The notes under the pieces were generated by a model. It saw nothing but the letters and a program-made list of their open reading frames with translations, had not been told where the DNA came from and made no database searches. Source: an uncultured Spirochaetales bacterium (GTDB taxonomy: Bacteria > UBP6 > UBA1177). From it: a DNA stretch of 64,000 bases. Where the stretch lies: assembly GCA_902774115.1 (NCBI GenBank), contig CACYHH010000006.1, positions 62,001 through 126,000 of the forward strand. The letters run 5' to 3'. Shown here one piece after another: positions 23,185 to 32,573 of this stretch. The position numbers were made by a program, and so were the translations under genes. The first letter of the stretch is position 1. Each line of letters opens with the position of its first letter.

Positions 23185-25074
23185 CTAACTCCTTCCCTCA
23201 AGAATGGAACGCGTTTCGCTGTCACCAGTCTGTTTTCCTTTTTCAATCCAGCTGCGCATAGCCATATTTTTTGCGGATCTCTCCATGATAAATCCAAAAA
23301 CTTGCTTTTTTATAGGTAAATATTTGTTTTTATTAAATATATTCCCGTGAAGCGTAAAGAGGAACTCAAGGTGTTCGAGCATCGGTGTTATCATTTCACC
23401 TTTCATCAGACCAAGCAGAAGTTCGATCTCCTCTTTATCCAAAGAGAGAAATTCCGGACTTGTTATTCTTCTTTTCACCTGCATGAGAACCATTGAAGGA
23501 TTGCTTAATTTGTTTAGTGATTTCAAAGCAATAATTCTTAATTCCCTGTTTTCTGAAAATATCATCGAACCAGGAAGATCAAAAAATTCGTTTCTTCCAG
23601 AAGCCAGAATGCGGTCCATGTAACGTTCATAGTCGGTAAGATTGAATTTCGAGCGGTTTGCCGGCTTGAAAATCTCGTTGAAAATACTTTTTACTTTCAG
23701 ATCCTTGACTTTTACGAGGTTTTCGACCGCCAGGATTCTGACTTCCTCGTCCGGACAGAAAACAGCTCTCTCCCAGTATTCAAGGTTTTCATCGGCATCG
23801 TAGATACTCAGAACTTTCGCTGCCTCTATTCTTATCTGCTTTACCTCGTGGTTCATAACTTCGCGGACCTGCGGAAGGAACTCGGGGTTATAGGCAAATC
23901 TCATGATATAGAGAAAATTTCTGACAACATGCCAGTCCGGATTATCGATAAATCTTTGAACGACATCCTTGTCTTTAAGGTTTTTCGCCAGACCTTCAAG
24001 ACATGCAAGACGCACCGCCTTGTTGTCAAGTTCGCAGAGTTTGGTAAACGCCGTCTCAAACTGTTCTTCGCTGATAAGATTGAGAAGGTTGCTGAAACTT
24101 TTGATTTGTGAAGAATCTATTCCAAGTGCAACATCAAAAACCATGTTGAGAAAATCTTCGGACTTTATTCTTTCGAGAATTTCCTTGACTTTCTGATATA
24201 TTATATTGCCTTTGTCTTTGATATTATTTTCCAATAAAATCAGGTTGTTGATATAAATAAAACCTGAAATGAAGTCGCCGTTCTGAACATTTTTTACGGC
24301 ATATTCGCATATCTTTCCGACAATATTTTTATTTGATTCCCTGTCAGGATTTGCAAGAACGACATTGACCGCATTTTCAAGATATTTGCTGACTACGGCA
24401 TCTTTTCCGCAGCTTTCAGCCCACTCGTTGAACTTTTTCATGTCAACTACCGGCAGCATATTATATTCATTGGATATAGTGGAAAGCTCATTTACATTCT
24501 GGGGCGGCATCGCAAAAAGTTCATCGGGAGTTACCGGCGTAATATCGCTTTTGAACCAGCTTTCCTGCCACGGTTCAGGATCACCCATATCCGGATCCGA
24601 AATTGTTCCGATGTGAGTTATTCCGTAATCCCAAAGCCTTGTGTTGAAATCATAATCAAGAAGAGTGTAGTTCAAAGTTTCCTGAATTACTGCAAAAAAA
24701 TTGACTATCTCTTCGGGCGTTATTCCTTTTACGAAATATAACTCTCTGATTTCATTGGTTAAAAATATATTTCTAAATTTTCTTTCACCTTCGTCGAACA
24801 GCTTGATCTTTCGTTCCTGATAGTAAAAGCCGACTTTTTTCGTCGTTACCGTAGCAAACGGAAGAAGGTTGTGTATTACATCAAGATTCTGCTTCATCGT
24901 TTCGGTAAATTCGGTAAAAATTTTATCACGCACGGAATAGATTTCCGTCATCTTGGATACCTTGACAAGCATAGCCATTATAGCGCGGACACCTCTGTAA
25001 AGCTGTGCCTTCTGCTCAAGCGGAATTGATTTGAAATATTCGGTAAGTTCGAGTTTTTTTCCAATATACAGCAT
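23185..25074 (-). CDS. HEAT-repeat protein
   Basis: The 629-residue protein starts at ATG 25074 with an AGGAGG site. The first 170 residues contain FRNIFLTNEIRELYFVKG then ITPEEIVNFFAVIQET. This pattern recurs in the next gene and, in my recollection, in HEAT or HD-type proteins of Myxococcota and related groups. Residues about 330-500 contain helical HEAT units (ALKSLNKLS; VRLACLEGLAKNL; EVRILAVENLVKVKD; IRIEAAKVLSIYD). HEAT arrays usually bind other proteins. There is no signal peptide, so a cytoplasmic scaffold is likely. It heads the run HEAT - HD-GYP-like - methyltransferase. Confidence 0.7.
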   Translation of the reverse strand: MLYIGKKLELTEYFKSIPLEQKAQLYRGVRAIMAMLVKVSKMTEIYSVRDKIFTEFTETMKQNLDVIHNLLPFATVTTKKVGFYYQERKIKLFDEGERKFRNIFLTNEIRELYFVKGITPEEIVNFFAVIQETLNYTLLDYDFNTRLWDYGITHIGTISDPDMGDPEPWQESWFKSDITPVTPDELFAMPPQNVNELSTISNEYNMLPVVDMKKFNEWAESCGKDAVVSKYLENAVNVVLANPDRESNKNIVGKICEYAVKNVQNGDFISGFIYINNLILLENNIKDKGNIIYQKVKEILERIKSEDFLNMVFDVALGIDSSQIKSFSNLLNLISEEQFETAFTKLCELDNKAVRLACLEGLAKNLKDKDVVQRFIDNPDWHVVRNFLYIMRFAYNPEFLPQVREVMNHEVKQIRIEAAKVLSIYDADENLEYWERAVFCPDEEVRILAVENLVKVKDLKVKSIFNEIFKPANRSKFNLTDYERYMDRILASGRNEFFDLPGSMIFSENRELRIIALKSLNKLSNPSMVLMQVKRRITSPEFLSLDKEEIELLLGLMKGEMITPMLEHLEFLFTLHGNIFNKNKYLPIKKQVFGFIMERSAKNMAMRSWIEKGKQTGDSETRSILEGRS

Positions 25075-25205
25075 CTCTTCCTCCTAAAAAACCCTTAAAT
25101 ATTACACTATTTTATTATTTATTCAATATAACGCCGAAAATAGTGTTTATTTTTTCACAAAGAATAAAATCGGCGGTGCTTATAAGTTTTCAGGAGGAAA
25201 AAGAA

Positions 25206-25901
25206 ATGATGAAAAAACTTATCGGCGGTCATCGTGGAAGTCCGAAAAAAGCTAAGGAAAACACTATTGAAAGTTTCTCGGCGGCAATTTCCGACGGAGC
25301 CGATTTTATAGAATTCGATGTCCGTTATTCCAAAGACGGAAAGCTGATAATCCACCACGATCCAGCTTTAAAAGGACATATTTTAAGAGAAATGAACTAT
25401 GACGAAATAACAGAACTTTCAGAAAGTTTAGGCTACAGAGTACCGCTTCTGGAAGATGTACTTGAACTGTGCAAAGGAAAAATAAAACTTGATATTGAAA
25501 TAAAAGAGCCTGAAACAACTGAAAAAACTGTTGAAAAAACCATTTTATCCTTTAAGCCTGACGAATTTATAACAACTTCTTTTCATGATTCTGTTTTAAC
25601 AAAAATAAATAATAATTTCAAAGAGTTAAAAAAAGGACTTCTTTTTGACGACACCACTAAAAATGATTTAATGTCAAGAATTATTGATCTTAAACCAGAC
25701 TTTGTTCTGCCTGACTTTAAAAATTTTGATTTTACCGTAAAAAATCTGATTCCGTCGCTGCCGTTTGAAACAGAAGCAGTTTATTGGAACGTCAACACAG
25801 TTGAAGAGATGCGGAAAACTCTCGGAAACAAGCTCACTAAAGGGATCATATCAGACTTTCCTGATATTGCTGTTAAAGAAAACCACTGTTTTCAAGGGTA
25901 A
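25206..25901 (+). CDS. Glycerophosphodiester phosphodiesterase family protein
   Basis: The start ATG 25206 follows GGAGG; the earlier in-frame start at 25143 lacks one. The protein of about 231 residues has the GDPD barrel motifs: GHRGSPKKAKENTIESF (catalytic HRG, and the ENT segment), FIEFDVRYSKDGKLIIHHD (E-x-D metal site and second catalytic His) and KLDIEIKEP (K and E-x-K). Such enzymes hydrolyse glycerophosphodiesters to glycerol-3-phosphate and an alcohol. There is no signal peptide, so it is cytoplasmic. It ends 82 bp before dnaA. Its codons, like those of dnaA, are AT-rich. Confidence 0.88.
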   Translation: MMKKLIGGHRGSPKKAKENTIESFSAAISDGADFIEFDVRYSKDGKLIIHHDPALKGHILREMNYDEITELSESLGYRVPLLEDVLELCKGKIKLDIEIKEPETTEKTVEKTILSFKPDEFITTSFHDSVLTKINNNFKELKKGLLFDDTTKNDLMSRIIDLKPDFVLPDFKNFDFTVKNLIPSLPFETEAVYWNVNTVEEMRKTLGNKLTKGIISDFPDIAVKENHCFQG

Positions 25902-25983
25902 AACAAAAAACTGTTTTTTTTCTTGAAAACTAACGAATATTTGGCAGAATAACGGGAAATTTTGTAAGATGTAAGAGGATACA

Positions 25984-27324
25984 ATGTGGAAAACAATAAT
26001 AGAAGAGCTTAAAAAAACCAGCAATAACGAAATAAATACTTTCATTGACGCTCTTTCTCCGAAAGAAGAATCCAGAGAAAAAATAATCGTTAACTGCAAA
26101 AGCAAATATGCTTATAATTTTCTCAAAAAAAACAATTACTTATCTAAAATAGACAAAATTGCTAAAACTCTGTTTGACGAAAATACGGAAATTCAGTTTA
26201 TGGTAATTCCGGAAAACGAAGAAAAGGATCTTCAGCTCGAATTTGACTTCAAAAAAGAGGATAAAACCAGTAAAGACAATGATAAAACTTCCGATGAATA
26301 TGAAAAATACAAAGACTATACTTTCAACAATTTCGTAATGGGCCCTTCCAATGCAGGTGTTTACCTTGCAGCTCAGGCTATAGCCAAAAATCCCGGAACA
26401 GGCTATAATCCTTTTTTCATATACGGTGATTCAGGACTCGGAAAAACACACATAATACAGGCTATAGGAAACTACATAGTAAGCAACAAACACAAAAAAG
26501 TTTATTATTCGACTACAAACCAGCTTTTAATAGACTATATCAAAGCAATCGAATCAAAGACTATCTCTGATTTCAGGGAAAAAATAATAAAAAATGATGT
26601 TCTTCTTATAGACGATATTCAGTTTTTATCAGGAAAATCCGGAACCCAGAACGAATTTTTCTACATTTTCAACCAGTTTTACGACAAGAAAAAACAGATA
26701 GTCATAACCTCAGATAAACACATAACTGAAATAAACGATATAGACAGCAGACTAAGATCACGGTTCTCAATGGGCGTTACACTTGAGATAATTCCTCCTG
26801 AATACGAAACAAGAGTCGCAATCATAAAAAAGAAATCAGAACTTTACGACATGAAAATAGAAGATGAAGTAGCTGATCTGATAGCTTTCAACATGAAGAA
26901 CAACGTCCGTGAAATAGAAGGAGCCCTTAACACTCTTAAAATATCCCATGAATTCATAGGAAACGGAGTTATTGATCTTAAATTTGCCGAAAACATCCTT
27001 AAAAAAATGATAAAAAAACAGCCTACGGAAATAGAGGACATAATAAAAATAGTTTCTGCCGCAACAAAGGTAAAACCTTCAGACATGATCTCAAAAAGCA
27101 GAACGAAAGGAATTTCCATATCGAGACAGATAGCTATTTACCTGACAAGAAAATACACCTCAAAAACTTTCAAGGAAATAGGTGAAAAATTCGGCGGAAG
27201 AGACCATTCCACAATAATAACGTCTATTTCAAACGTAGAAAAACTCATACTTGACGACGAACAGATATCCAAACTTGTAAATAAACTAAGCAAAGAAATC
27301 GAAAGCTCGGAAAAGGGTTTATAA
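25984..27324 (+). CDS. dnaA: Chromosomal replication initiator DnaA
   Basis: The 446-residue initiator has domain I (residues 1-80), a charged linker, the AAA+ domain with YTFNNFVMGPSN at its start, Walker A (GDSGLGKTHI), Walker B (LLIDDIQFLSG) and sensor regions (DSRLRSRFSMG), and domain IV with the DnaA-box-binding signature FGGRDHSTI. An AAGAGG ribosome site precedes ATG 25984. Isoleucine is encoded mostly by ATA, unlike glyA or bamA. dnaN and recF follow, the classical origin-proximal order. Confidence 0.96.
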   Translation: MWKTIIEELKKTSNNEINTFIDALSPKEESREKIIVNCKSKYAYNFLKKNNYLSKIDKIAKTLFDENTEIQFMVIPENEEKDLQLEFDFKKEDKTSKDNDKTSDEYEKYKDYTFNNFVMGPSNAGVYLAAQAIAKNPGTGYNPFFIYGDSGLGKTHIIQAIGNYIVSNKHKKVYYSTTNQLLIDYIKAIESKTISDFREKIIKNDVLLIDDIQFLSGKSGTQNEFFYIFNQFYDKKKQIVITSDKHITEINDIDSRLRSRFSMGVTLEIIPPEYETRVAIIKKKSELYDMKIEDEVADLIAFNMKNNVREIEGALNTLKISHEFIGNGVIDLKFAENILKKMIKKQPTEIEDIIKIVSAATKVKPSDMISKSRTKGISISRQIAIYLTRKYTSKTFKEIGEKFGGRDHSTIITSISNVEKLILDDEQISKLVNKLSKEIESSEKGL

Positions 27325-27328
27325 CAAA

Positions 27329-27398
27329 TGTTGAAAACCGGTATGTTGAAAATCTGAAACCATGAACAGACAACAAAAAACAAACATTTTTTTCAACA
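27329..27398. promoter_or_regulatory. Candidate origin: three TTTTCAACA elements after dnaA
   Basis: The 175-bp dnaA-dnaN interval contains TGTTGAAAA at 27329-27337 and 27344-27352 and the inverted copy TTTTCAACA at 27390-27398, followed by a long AT-rich stretch. TTTTCAACA differs from the classical DnaA box TTATCCACA at two positions. Position between dnaA and dnaN, clustering and the AT-rich flank fit an oriC or a dnaA/dnaN control region. This is inference. Confidence 0.5.
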
Positions 27399-27428
27399 CT
27401 GAAAGGCTTTATCATCATCATGTTTTTA

Positions 27429-27459
27429 TTGACAATTTTTCAGCTTTAAACATTATAAC
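27429..27459 (+). promoter_or_regulatory. Possible dnaN promoter
   Basis: A perfect TTGACA (27429-27434) is followed after 19 bp by TATAAC (27454-27459), or after 16 bp by CATTAT. The transcript would begin about 30 nt before the dnaN ATG, whose ribosome site is AAGGAG. Confidence 0.4.
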
Positions 27460-27499
27460 AGAGGTTATTTATATTGTTTTTTAAGATAAGGAGAGAATT

Positions 27500-28651
27500 A
27501 TGATTAAATTAACTTTCAAAAAAGATGAACTTCTCAAGGCTCTTGACTACTGCAGCTCATGTGTAGAAAAAAAACATCCGATGGTAATTCTTACCAGTGT
27601 TCTTTTCAGCTTCAAAGATAAAGAATGCACTCTCAGCGCTACAAATCTTGAAATAACGGTTTTAGCAAAGGTAAATCTTGAAGAACCGGTTGAAGAAGGA
27701 AAGATAGCTGTTCCTGCAAGATCTATCCATGATATATGCCGTCTTTCAAGAGCTGAAAACATAGTATTCAAATACGGTGAATCAAACAATGTTCTCGATA
27801 TAACTGCTGACAAGTCTGAATACAAGGTTCCGTGCTTTAATCCTTCTGATTTTCCTGAAATTTCAGATACTTCTAAAGATTACAAACCTGTAAAGATAAG
27901 CAAACTTATCTCTTTCTACAAAAAAGTTCAGTTCTCAATGACTGAAAACTACATGACAAAGGCTTACTCAGGCGTTCTCATCATAAAAATAAAGAACGAT
28001 GACGGAACTGAAACTGTAGATATGGTTACTACAGATATTCACAGACTTTCAGTTCTTATGCTTAAAAACTTCGCTCTTGACATTCCTGAATTTGAAAGTG
28101 GCATAGTTGTTCCGGGAAAGAATTTTGCTGAAATAACCAAAATTTTTGCCGATATTGAAGATGCTTATGTAGCTATAGACGATGAAAAAATGTTTATAAA
28201 AATTGAAAATTTAACCTTTATTTCAAGACTTTTCAAAAACGAATTTCCGAAGCACCGTCCGATTATAGGAACTTACGAAGTTCTGAACGGAAAAGAGTTT
28301 GCAGTTGTCAACAGAAAAGAACTTATTGAAGCTATAAAACGCGTAGTCATCGTTCTTAACTCAGAAGACAAGATGTGGGTTTCAAAATATTTCTTCAACG
28401 GAAATGTTCTTAAACTCACGGCAAATTCGAATACAGGCGGAACTTCGACTGATGAGATAGTTATTGAAAAAGGATTTTCGACTGAAAGAAGCGTTGCTGT
28501 AAATGCTAAATATTTCCTTGATGTTATAAATGTTATAGATGACAACAACGTAAATGTTATAGTTGACGGAGCTGCAAACAAACCTATGACCTTGAAAGAA
28601 GAAACAGACGAATTCTTCTATGTTCACATGATTATGCCTCTCAGAATCTAA
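27500..28651 (+). CDS. dnaN: DNA polymerase III sliding clamp (beta subunit)
   Basis: The 383-residue protein starts at ATG 27500 with AAGGAG upstream. The three-fold clamp architecture is indicated by the N-terminal segment KKDELLKALDYCSSCVEKKHPMVILTSVLF, the TDIHRLSVL strand in the middle domain (usually TDGHRL) and the C-terminal MIMPLRI (usually MPMRL/I). The length is normal. It holds the replicase on DNA. It lies between dnaA and recF, and recF starts 4 bp after its stop, suggesting one transcript. Confidence 0.93.
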   Translation: MIKLTFKKDELLKALDYCSSCVEKKHPMVILTSVLFSFKDKECTLSATNLEITVLAKVNLEEPVEEGKIAVPARSIHDICRLSRAENIVFKYGESNNVLDITADKSEYKVPCFNPSDFPEISDTSKDYKPVKISKLISFYKKVQFSMTENYMTKAYSGVLIIKIKNDDGTETVDMVTTDIHRLSVLMLKNFALDIPEFESGIVVPGKNFAEITKIFADIEDAYVAIDDEKMFIKIENLTFISRLFKNEFPKHRPIIGTYEVLNGKEFAVVNRKELIEAIKRVVIVLNSEDKMWVSKYFFNGNVLKLTANSNTGGTSTDEIVIEKGFSTERSVAVNAKYFLDVINVIDDNNVNVIVDGAANKPMTLKEETDEFFYVHMIMPLRI

Positions 28652-28655
28652 TTTT

Positions 28656-29684
28656 ATGAAAATAAACTCTATTTTCATATCCAACTTCAGATCACTTTCT
28701 GATTTTTCAATAAATCTGCCTCAGAAACTGCTTATAAAAGGAAAAACTGGCTCGGGAAAGACTTCTATCCTTGAATCCTGTTTTGTCGTTTCAAGCGGAA
28801 GGTCTTTCAAAACATTCGACATAAAAGACTGCATTTCAAAAGATAGCCAGAATTTTTATATTGAATCTGATTTTGACGATTTTGAGAACTACAGCAGAAA
28901 AGTTTCAGTTGCTTACGATAGAAAAGGAAATAAAAAAATCATAATAGACGGCAATGTTTCTTCGAGAAAGGATCTTTTGAGCATAGCTTATCCTGTCGTT
29001 CACTCTCCTGAAGACATGTTTATAATCACCGGAAGTCCTAAATTTCGCAGAGATTTCATAGACAGAATCTGTTTTGTAGAGGATAAAAGCTATTTTGATG
29101 ACATGAGCGAATATATAAAATATATCAGGAATAAAAACGCAGCTCTTAAAGACAAAAATGCAGAAGTCGTAAAATATCTGAATGCAGCTGCCGCTCCGCT
29201 TATAGACAGAATAAGGAAAAAAAGGAATGTTTCATGTGAAACAATCAATAAAAAAGTATCGGTTTTACTGGAAAAACTCTTTTCAGGAATGAAAGTTTTC
29301 TTTACTTACAACATTGATGAAAACTATGCGGAAAAGCTTGAAAGCAGACTTGAAAAAGAGCTTGAAAAAGGTTTTTCGCTTTACGGGCCTCATCTCGACA
29401 ACATAAATATAACTACAGAAGTAGGAAATGCCAAAAATAATATTTCGATGGGTGAAACCTATATAACTTCATTCCTTATAAAACTTGCGGAACTCAGTAT
29501 TTATGCCGAAAAAAACGAGTTTCCTATATTTCTCATAGATGATATTTTTGTTTTTGTCGACGATGAAACCAAAAAGACTCTTTTTAAAGAAATAGAGGTT
29601 CTCAAAAATCAGATCATAATGAGTAGTTCAATAGAAAATCTTAATAATTTTAATAATATAGAAGTTTTTTACCTGTCAAGGTAA
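28656..29684 (+). CDS. recF: DNA replication and repair protein RecF
   Basis: The 342-residue SMC-like ATPase loads RecA at gaps. It has the N-terminal strand IFISNFRSLSDFSI, Walker A (IKGKTGSGKTSILES), the conserved SSRKD-x-L and HSPEDMFIITGSPKFRRDFID regions (typically PEDL-x-L-V-x-G-x-P-x-x-R-R-x-F-L-D), and a C-terminal Walker B FLIDDIFVFVDDETKK. The usual QGQ-type signature is weak (NNISMGETYITSF), so the signature loop is diverged. It is slightly shorter than common RecF. It ends convergently with the next gene, overlapping by 16 bp. gyrB, often next, is absent. Confidence 0.9.
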   Translation: MKINSIFISNFRSLSDFSINLPQKLLIKGKTGSGKTSILESCFVVSSGRSFKTFDIKDCISKDSQNFYIESDFDDFENYSRKVSVAYDRKGNKKIIIDGNVSSRKDLLSIAYPVVHSPEDMFIITGSPKFRRDFIDRICFVEDKSYFDDMSEYIKYIRNKNAALKDKNAEVVKYLNAAAAPLIDRIRKKRNVSCETINKKVSVLLEKLFSGMKVFFTYNIDENYAEKLESRLEKELEKGFSLYGPHLDNINITTEVGNAKNNISMGETYITSFLIKLAELSIYAEKNEFPIFLIDDIFVFVDDETKKTLFKEIEVLKNQIIMSSSIENLNNFNNIEVFYLSR

Positions 29685-31921
29685 ATTCTTATGAGTTCAG
29701 CACGGTTATCGCTTTCTTTGACTTCGTTTTTATTTGTTACGTTGGCTCTGTATTCTTCCTGATATAAGCCTGTATATGCAATATAGTAATTGTTTGATGA
29801 TCCTTTGGGTATATTTATTTTTAAAGGATGTCTGATTATTTCACCTTTTTTCCAGAAATCGGTAGGGTAGGTGCCGTTAGCCATATTTCCGTCACCTTTG
29901 GTTCTTTTGTCTTTGTTGTTGCCTTCATTGTGGAGAAAAACATCGTAATCTTTGTTGATTTTATCGGCAATTGATCTGAAATAAAGCTCGACATTTATAG
30001 TTGATCCCTCTTTCGCAAAGAATTTTCCGTCACGCTCTGTAATATTGCTTTTATCAATGGTAAAACCTTCGAGTTTTATCACATTATCAAAAATAACATT
30101 TGATTTTATTAAGTTTTCCGGCAAATTTTGAACAATGTATCCGCTCGATTTTGAAATATCGCGCTCCTGACCTTTTCCGAAAACTTTCAAAAGAGTGTTT
30201 TTAGCTCCGCTGTAAACCACTACAGTTTTTTTGTTTATTCTTTTCATCAGCGATTCAAAGCGTTTTTTGTCGTTATCACGGAGAATGACATACTGAATAC
30301 CGGGTTTATCGAAAAATCTTATGACGTTCTTTTCTTTATCAGTCTGAAGGAAAGTTATCTCGTTTTTAAGCCAGAAACCTGCTGATTTTCTTAACCATTT
30401 GTAATAATCGGCAATCGGAGCCCTGTTTGGACTGTCTTTAAGATAAGCCTCGACGTGTGGTTTTAAAGAATAGTATTTTGAAATTTCAGGAAGCGGTTCT
30501 GCAAAGTAGTAAGTCATAAATCCCGCACTCAGCGCAAAAAGGATGTAAAAACCTTTCTTCTGCAGATTTTTGTTTAAAATCATTAATAAAATAACAAAGC
30601 AGAAAACTGCAAAAACAGAAATTATAACAGGTTCCCATGAAGCCGGTGTCGGAACTTTTCTTGTGTTGTAGAAAGTTACGAGATGAAGGAAAAGAACGTG
30701 TTTGTCACCGATGTCGCGACCTATTGCAGCAACTAAAAATATTGAAATAACTGCTTCGACTTTTGCCGCCAGAGTCCAGCGCTCACTCCACAATTTTTCA
30801 ATATAAATACCTAAAAATATTGCAAGAAAAGGAACTACTGGAGCAATATAGTGATAAAATTTAGTCGATGAAAAAGAGAAGAAAAGGAAAGGTCCGATAA
30901 ATGAACTGAAGAAAAAAAGTTTCTTGGCTTTTTCGGAATCTTCCTCTTTTTTTGTAAGAAAACTGTAAAGCGCAGCGGGCAGAAAAGCACTCCACGGGAA
31001 CATCGCATAACCTAAAATCCTGATGTAAAGCGTGTAAAGATCGTTCGGTTTATGGATTTCACCGGTCGTTCGTTTGAAATGGTGGTAGATAATAAAGGTA
31101 TCGAAAAAACTTTTTCCTTCGCTTATCCACATATATCCGAACCACGGCATTACAACGGCAAGATATATCACCATGCCGACAAGGTGTTTTTTGAGGTGTT
31201 TCCAAGCGAAAAACCAGCCGAAATTGCGCGAAAAAACCATGAAAATAAAAAGAGCTATGCCGGGAATAAGTATTGAAAGCAGCCCTTTTGCCAGAAAAGC
31301 CCATCCTTCAAAAAAATAGAAAAGATAGAGATAGAAATCGCTTCGCGGGATTTTCTTGAATATTTTCTCTTCAGTACTGATATTTCCGAAGTAATAAACC
31401 GCCATGCATAATATCGCTATAGTATTAAGCGCGACAAACGGAAGATCTACCATGATCTGACGCGAAAGCATGAAATACTGAGGCGAAAGCATAAGAACAA
31501 ACGTTGAAATTATTGCAGATTTTCTTGAAATCAGCCGCGTGAGAAGAATGTAGAAACCGACTAAGGAAAGTATCGAAAAAAGAGCTACCGGAAGCCTTCC
31601 CGAAAATTCTGAAATATTGAATTTGTAAAACGGCATCAGCATCCAGAAAAGAAGAGGCGGTTTTGACCAGAATTTGTTTGAATTCTGAAACCACAGCTTT
31701 GCAAAGGAGTTTTTTTCAAGAGTTTCCCATGCGACGTGCGAATAGTGGTTTTCCCACGGGTCGATCATAAAAAAGTTGCCGAGCATCGGAATATAAAGCA
31801 GCGCGCACAAAACGACTGTGAGAATAATCAGAAACTTATCCAGATTGTTGAGCGAACCGTTTCTGCACTCGGAAAATGTATCTAAATCATTACCGATTTT
31901 GTTTTTTAAAAACTTTATCAA
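29669..31921 (-). CDS. ArnT/PMT-like membrane glycosyltransferase (GT-C)
   Basis: The 750-residue integral membrane protein starts at TTG 31921 (GGAG 7 bp upstream). The first loop after the opening helix carries MIDPWENHYSHVAWE, corresponding to the D-E catalytic loop of ArnT and PMT enzymes, and then FWSKPPLLFWMLMPFYK (the KPPLxFW motif). About eleven hydrophobic segments follow, with a 200-residue soluble C-terminal domain. Family members transfer sugars from polyprenyl phosphate to lipid A or proteins. The sugar and acceptor cannot be told here. A TTG start and a lone position opposite recF suggest it is a single-gene unit. Confidence 0.82.
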   Translation of the reverse strand: MIKFLKNKIGNDLDTFSECRNGSLNNLDKFLIILTVVLCALLYIPMLGNFFMIDPWENHYSHVAWETLEKNSFAKLWFQNSNKFWSKPPLLFWMLMPFYKFNISEFSGRLPVALFSILSLVGFYILLTRLISRKSAIISTFVLMLSPQYFMLSRQIMVDLPFVALNTIAILCMAVYYFGNISTEEKIFKKIPRSDFYLYLFYFFEGWAFLAKGLLSILIPGIALFIFMVFSRNFGWFFAWKHLKKHLVGMVIYLAVVMPWFGYMWISEGKSFFDTFIIYHHFKRTTGEIHKPNDLYTLYIRILGYAMFPWSAFLPAALYSFLTKKEEDSEKAKKLFFFSSFIGPFLFFSFSSTKFYHYIAPVVPFLAIFLGIYIEKLWSERWTLAAKVEAVISIFLVAAIGRDIGDKHVLFLHLVTFYNTRKVPTPASWEPVIISVFAVFCFVILLMILNKNLQKKGFYILFALSAGFMTYYFAEPLPEISKYYSLKPHVEAYLKDSPNRAPIADYYKWLRKSAGFWLKNEITFLQTDKEKNVIRFFDKPGIQYVILRDNDKKRFESLMKRINKKTVVVYSGAKNTLLKVFGKGQERDISKSSGYIVQNLPENLIKSNVIFDNVIKLEGFTIDKSNITERDGKFFAKEGSTINVELYFRSIADKINKDYDVFLHNEGNNKDKRTKGDGNMANGTYPTDFWKKGEIIRHPLKINIPKGSSNNYYIAYTGLYQEEYRANVTNKNEVKESDNRAELIRIYLDR

Positions 31922-32144
31922 TTTTCACTCCTGAACATAAAAATTAAACGCGAAACGCTATAATCACTGGGGAAAAAGTCAAGAAAGGTAATTTCCAAGA
32001 TTTTGTCTTCAAAAAAATGTACAAAAAAATATCAATAAAAATCAATAGTTATTCACTTTTTTGAAAAAAAGTTCATTTTAGAGTCAGAAAAATCGGCACT
32101 TGGTGGAACTAAATAAGCGTGTTTTTTGATTTTTGGAGGTAAAG

Positions 32145-32405
32145 ATGAGTTTTAAATGTGAATGCTGCGGCGGCGGTGAGTCGCTTGAGATCAGAAAAAG
32201 TATATATGAAGCAAATAACGGAAATTATCATGACGCGGTTTTCTTTGACGGAAAAAGACGCGTTTTCAGATGCTCTGAATGCGGAAAAATCTGGCAGACC
32301 GAGCCGACAAGCGACTTCATGCACTTTGTTGCTGAAACGGTTGAATCTGCGAAATTCATTCCGATGGTTGTAAGAGAGCACAAAAAGACGCTGAAAATCA
32401 GCTGA
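32145..32405 (+). CDS. Small zinc-ribbon protein
   Basis: The start ATG 32145 has GGAGG 6 bp upstream. The 86-residue protein carries two cysteine pairs, CECC near residue 5 and FRCSECGKIWQTEP near residue 45, that could bind one zinc ion between two knuckles. The ribbon is separated by a polar stretch with an aromatic strand (HDAVFFDGKRRVF) and is followed by a helix. No family is recognised with confidence. It is a single gene ended by the terminator at 32448-32473. The 223-bp gap upstream is AT-rich and holds no visible gene. Confidence 0.7.
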   Translation: MSFKCECCGGGESLEIRKSIYEANNGNYHDAVFFDGKRRVFRCSECGKIWQTEPTSDFMHFVAETVESAKFIPMVVREHKKTLKIS

Positions 32406-32447
32406 TTTAGATCCCCCTCAGGTTATGTTGTAATACTCAAACGGCAG

Positions 32448-32473
32448 TCCCCCGGCAACGGGGGATTTTTTTT
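32448..32473 (+). terminator. Rho-independent terminator
   Basis: TCCCCCG, a GCAA tetraloop and CGGGGGA (32448-32465) are followed by a run of eight to nine T. It ends the small zinc-ribbon gene. An upstream ATCCCCC (32411-32417) could compete for the GGGGGAT strand of the stem. Confidence 0.85.
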
Positions 32474-32573
32474 GCCTTCCTGCAATTCAGTCGGAACGAA
32501 AGCTAAATTTTAAGGTAACTATTTGTTTTTACTATAATATTTTGTGATATTGCAAAAAAACGAAAGATTTTAT

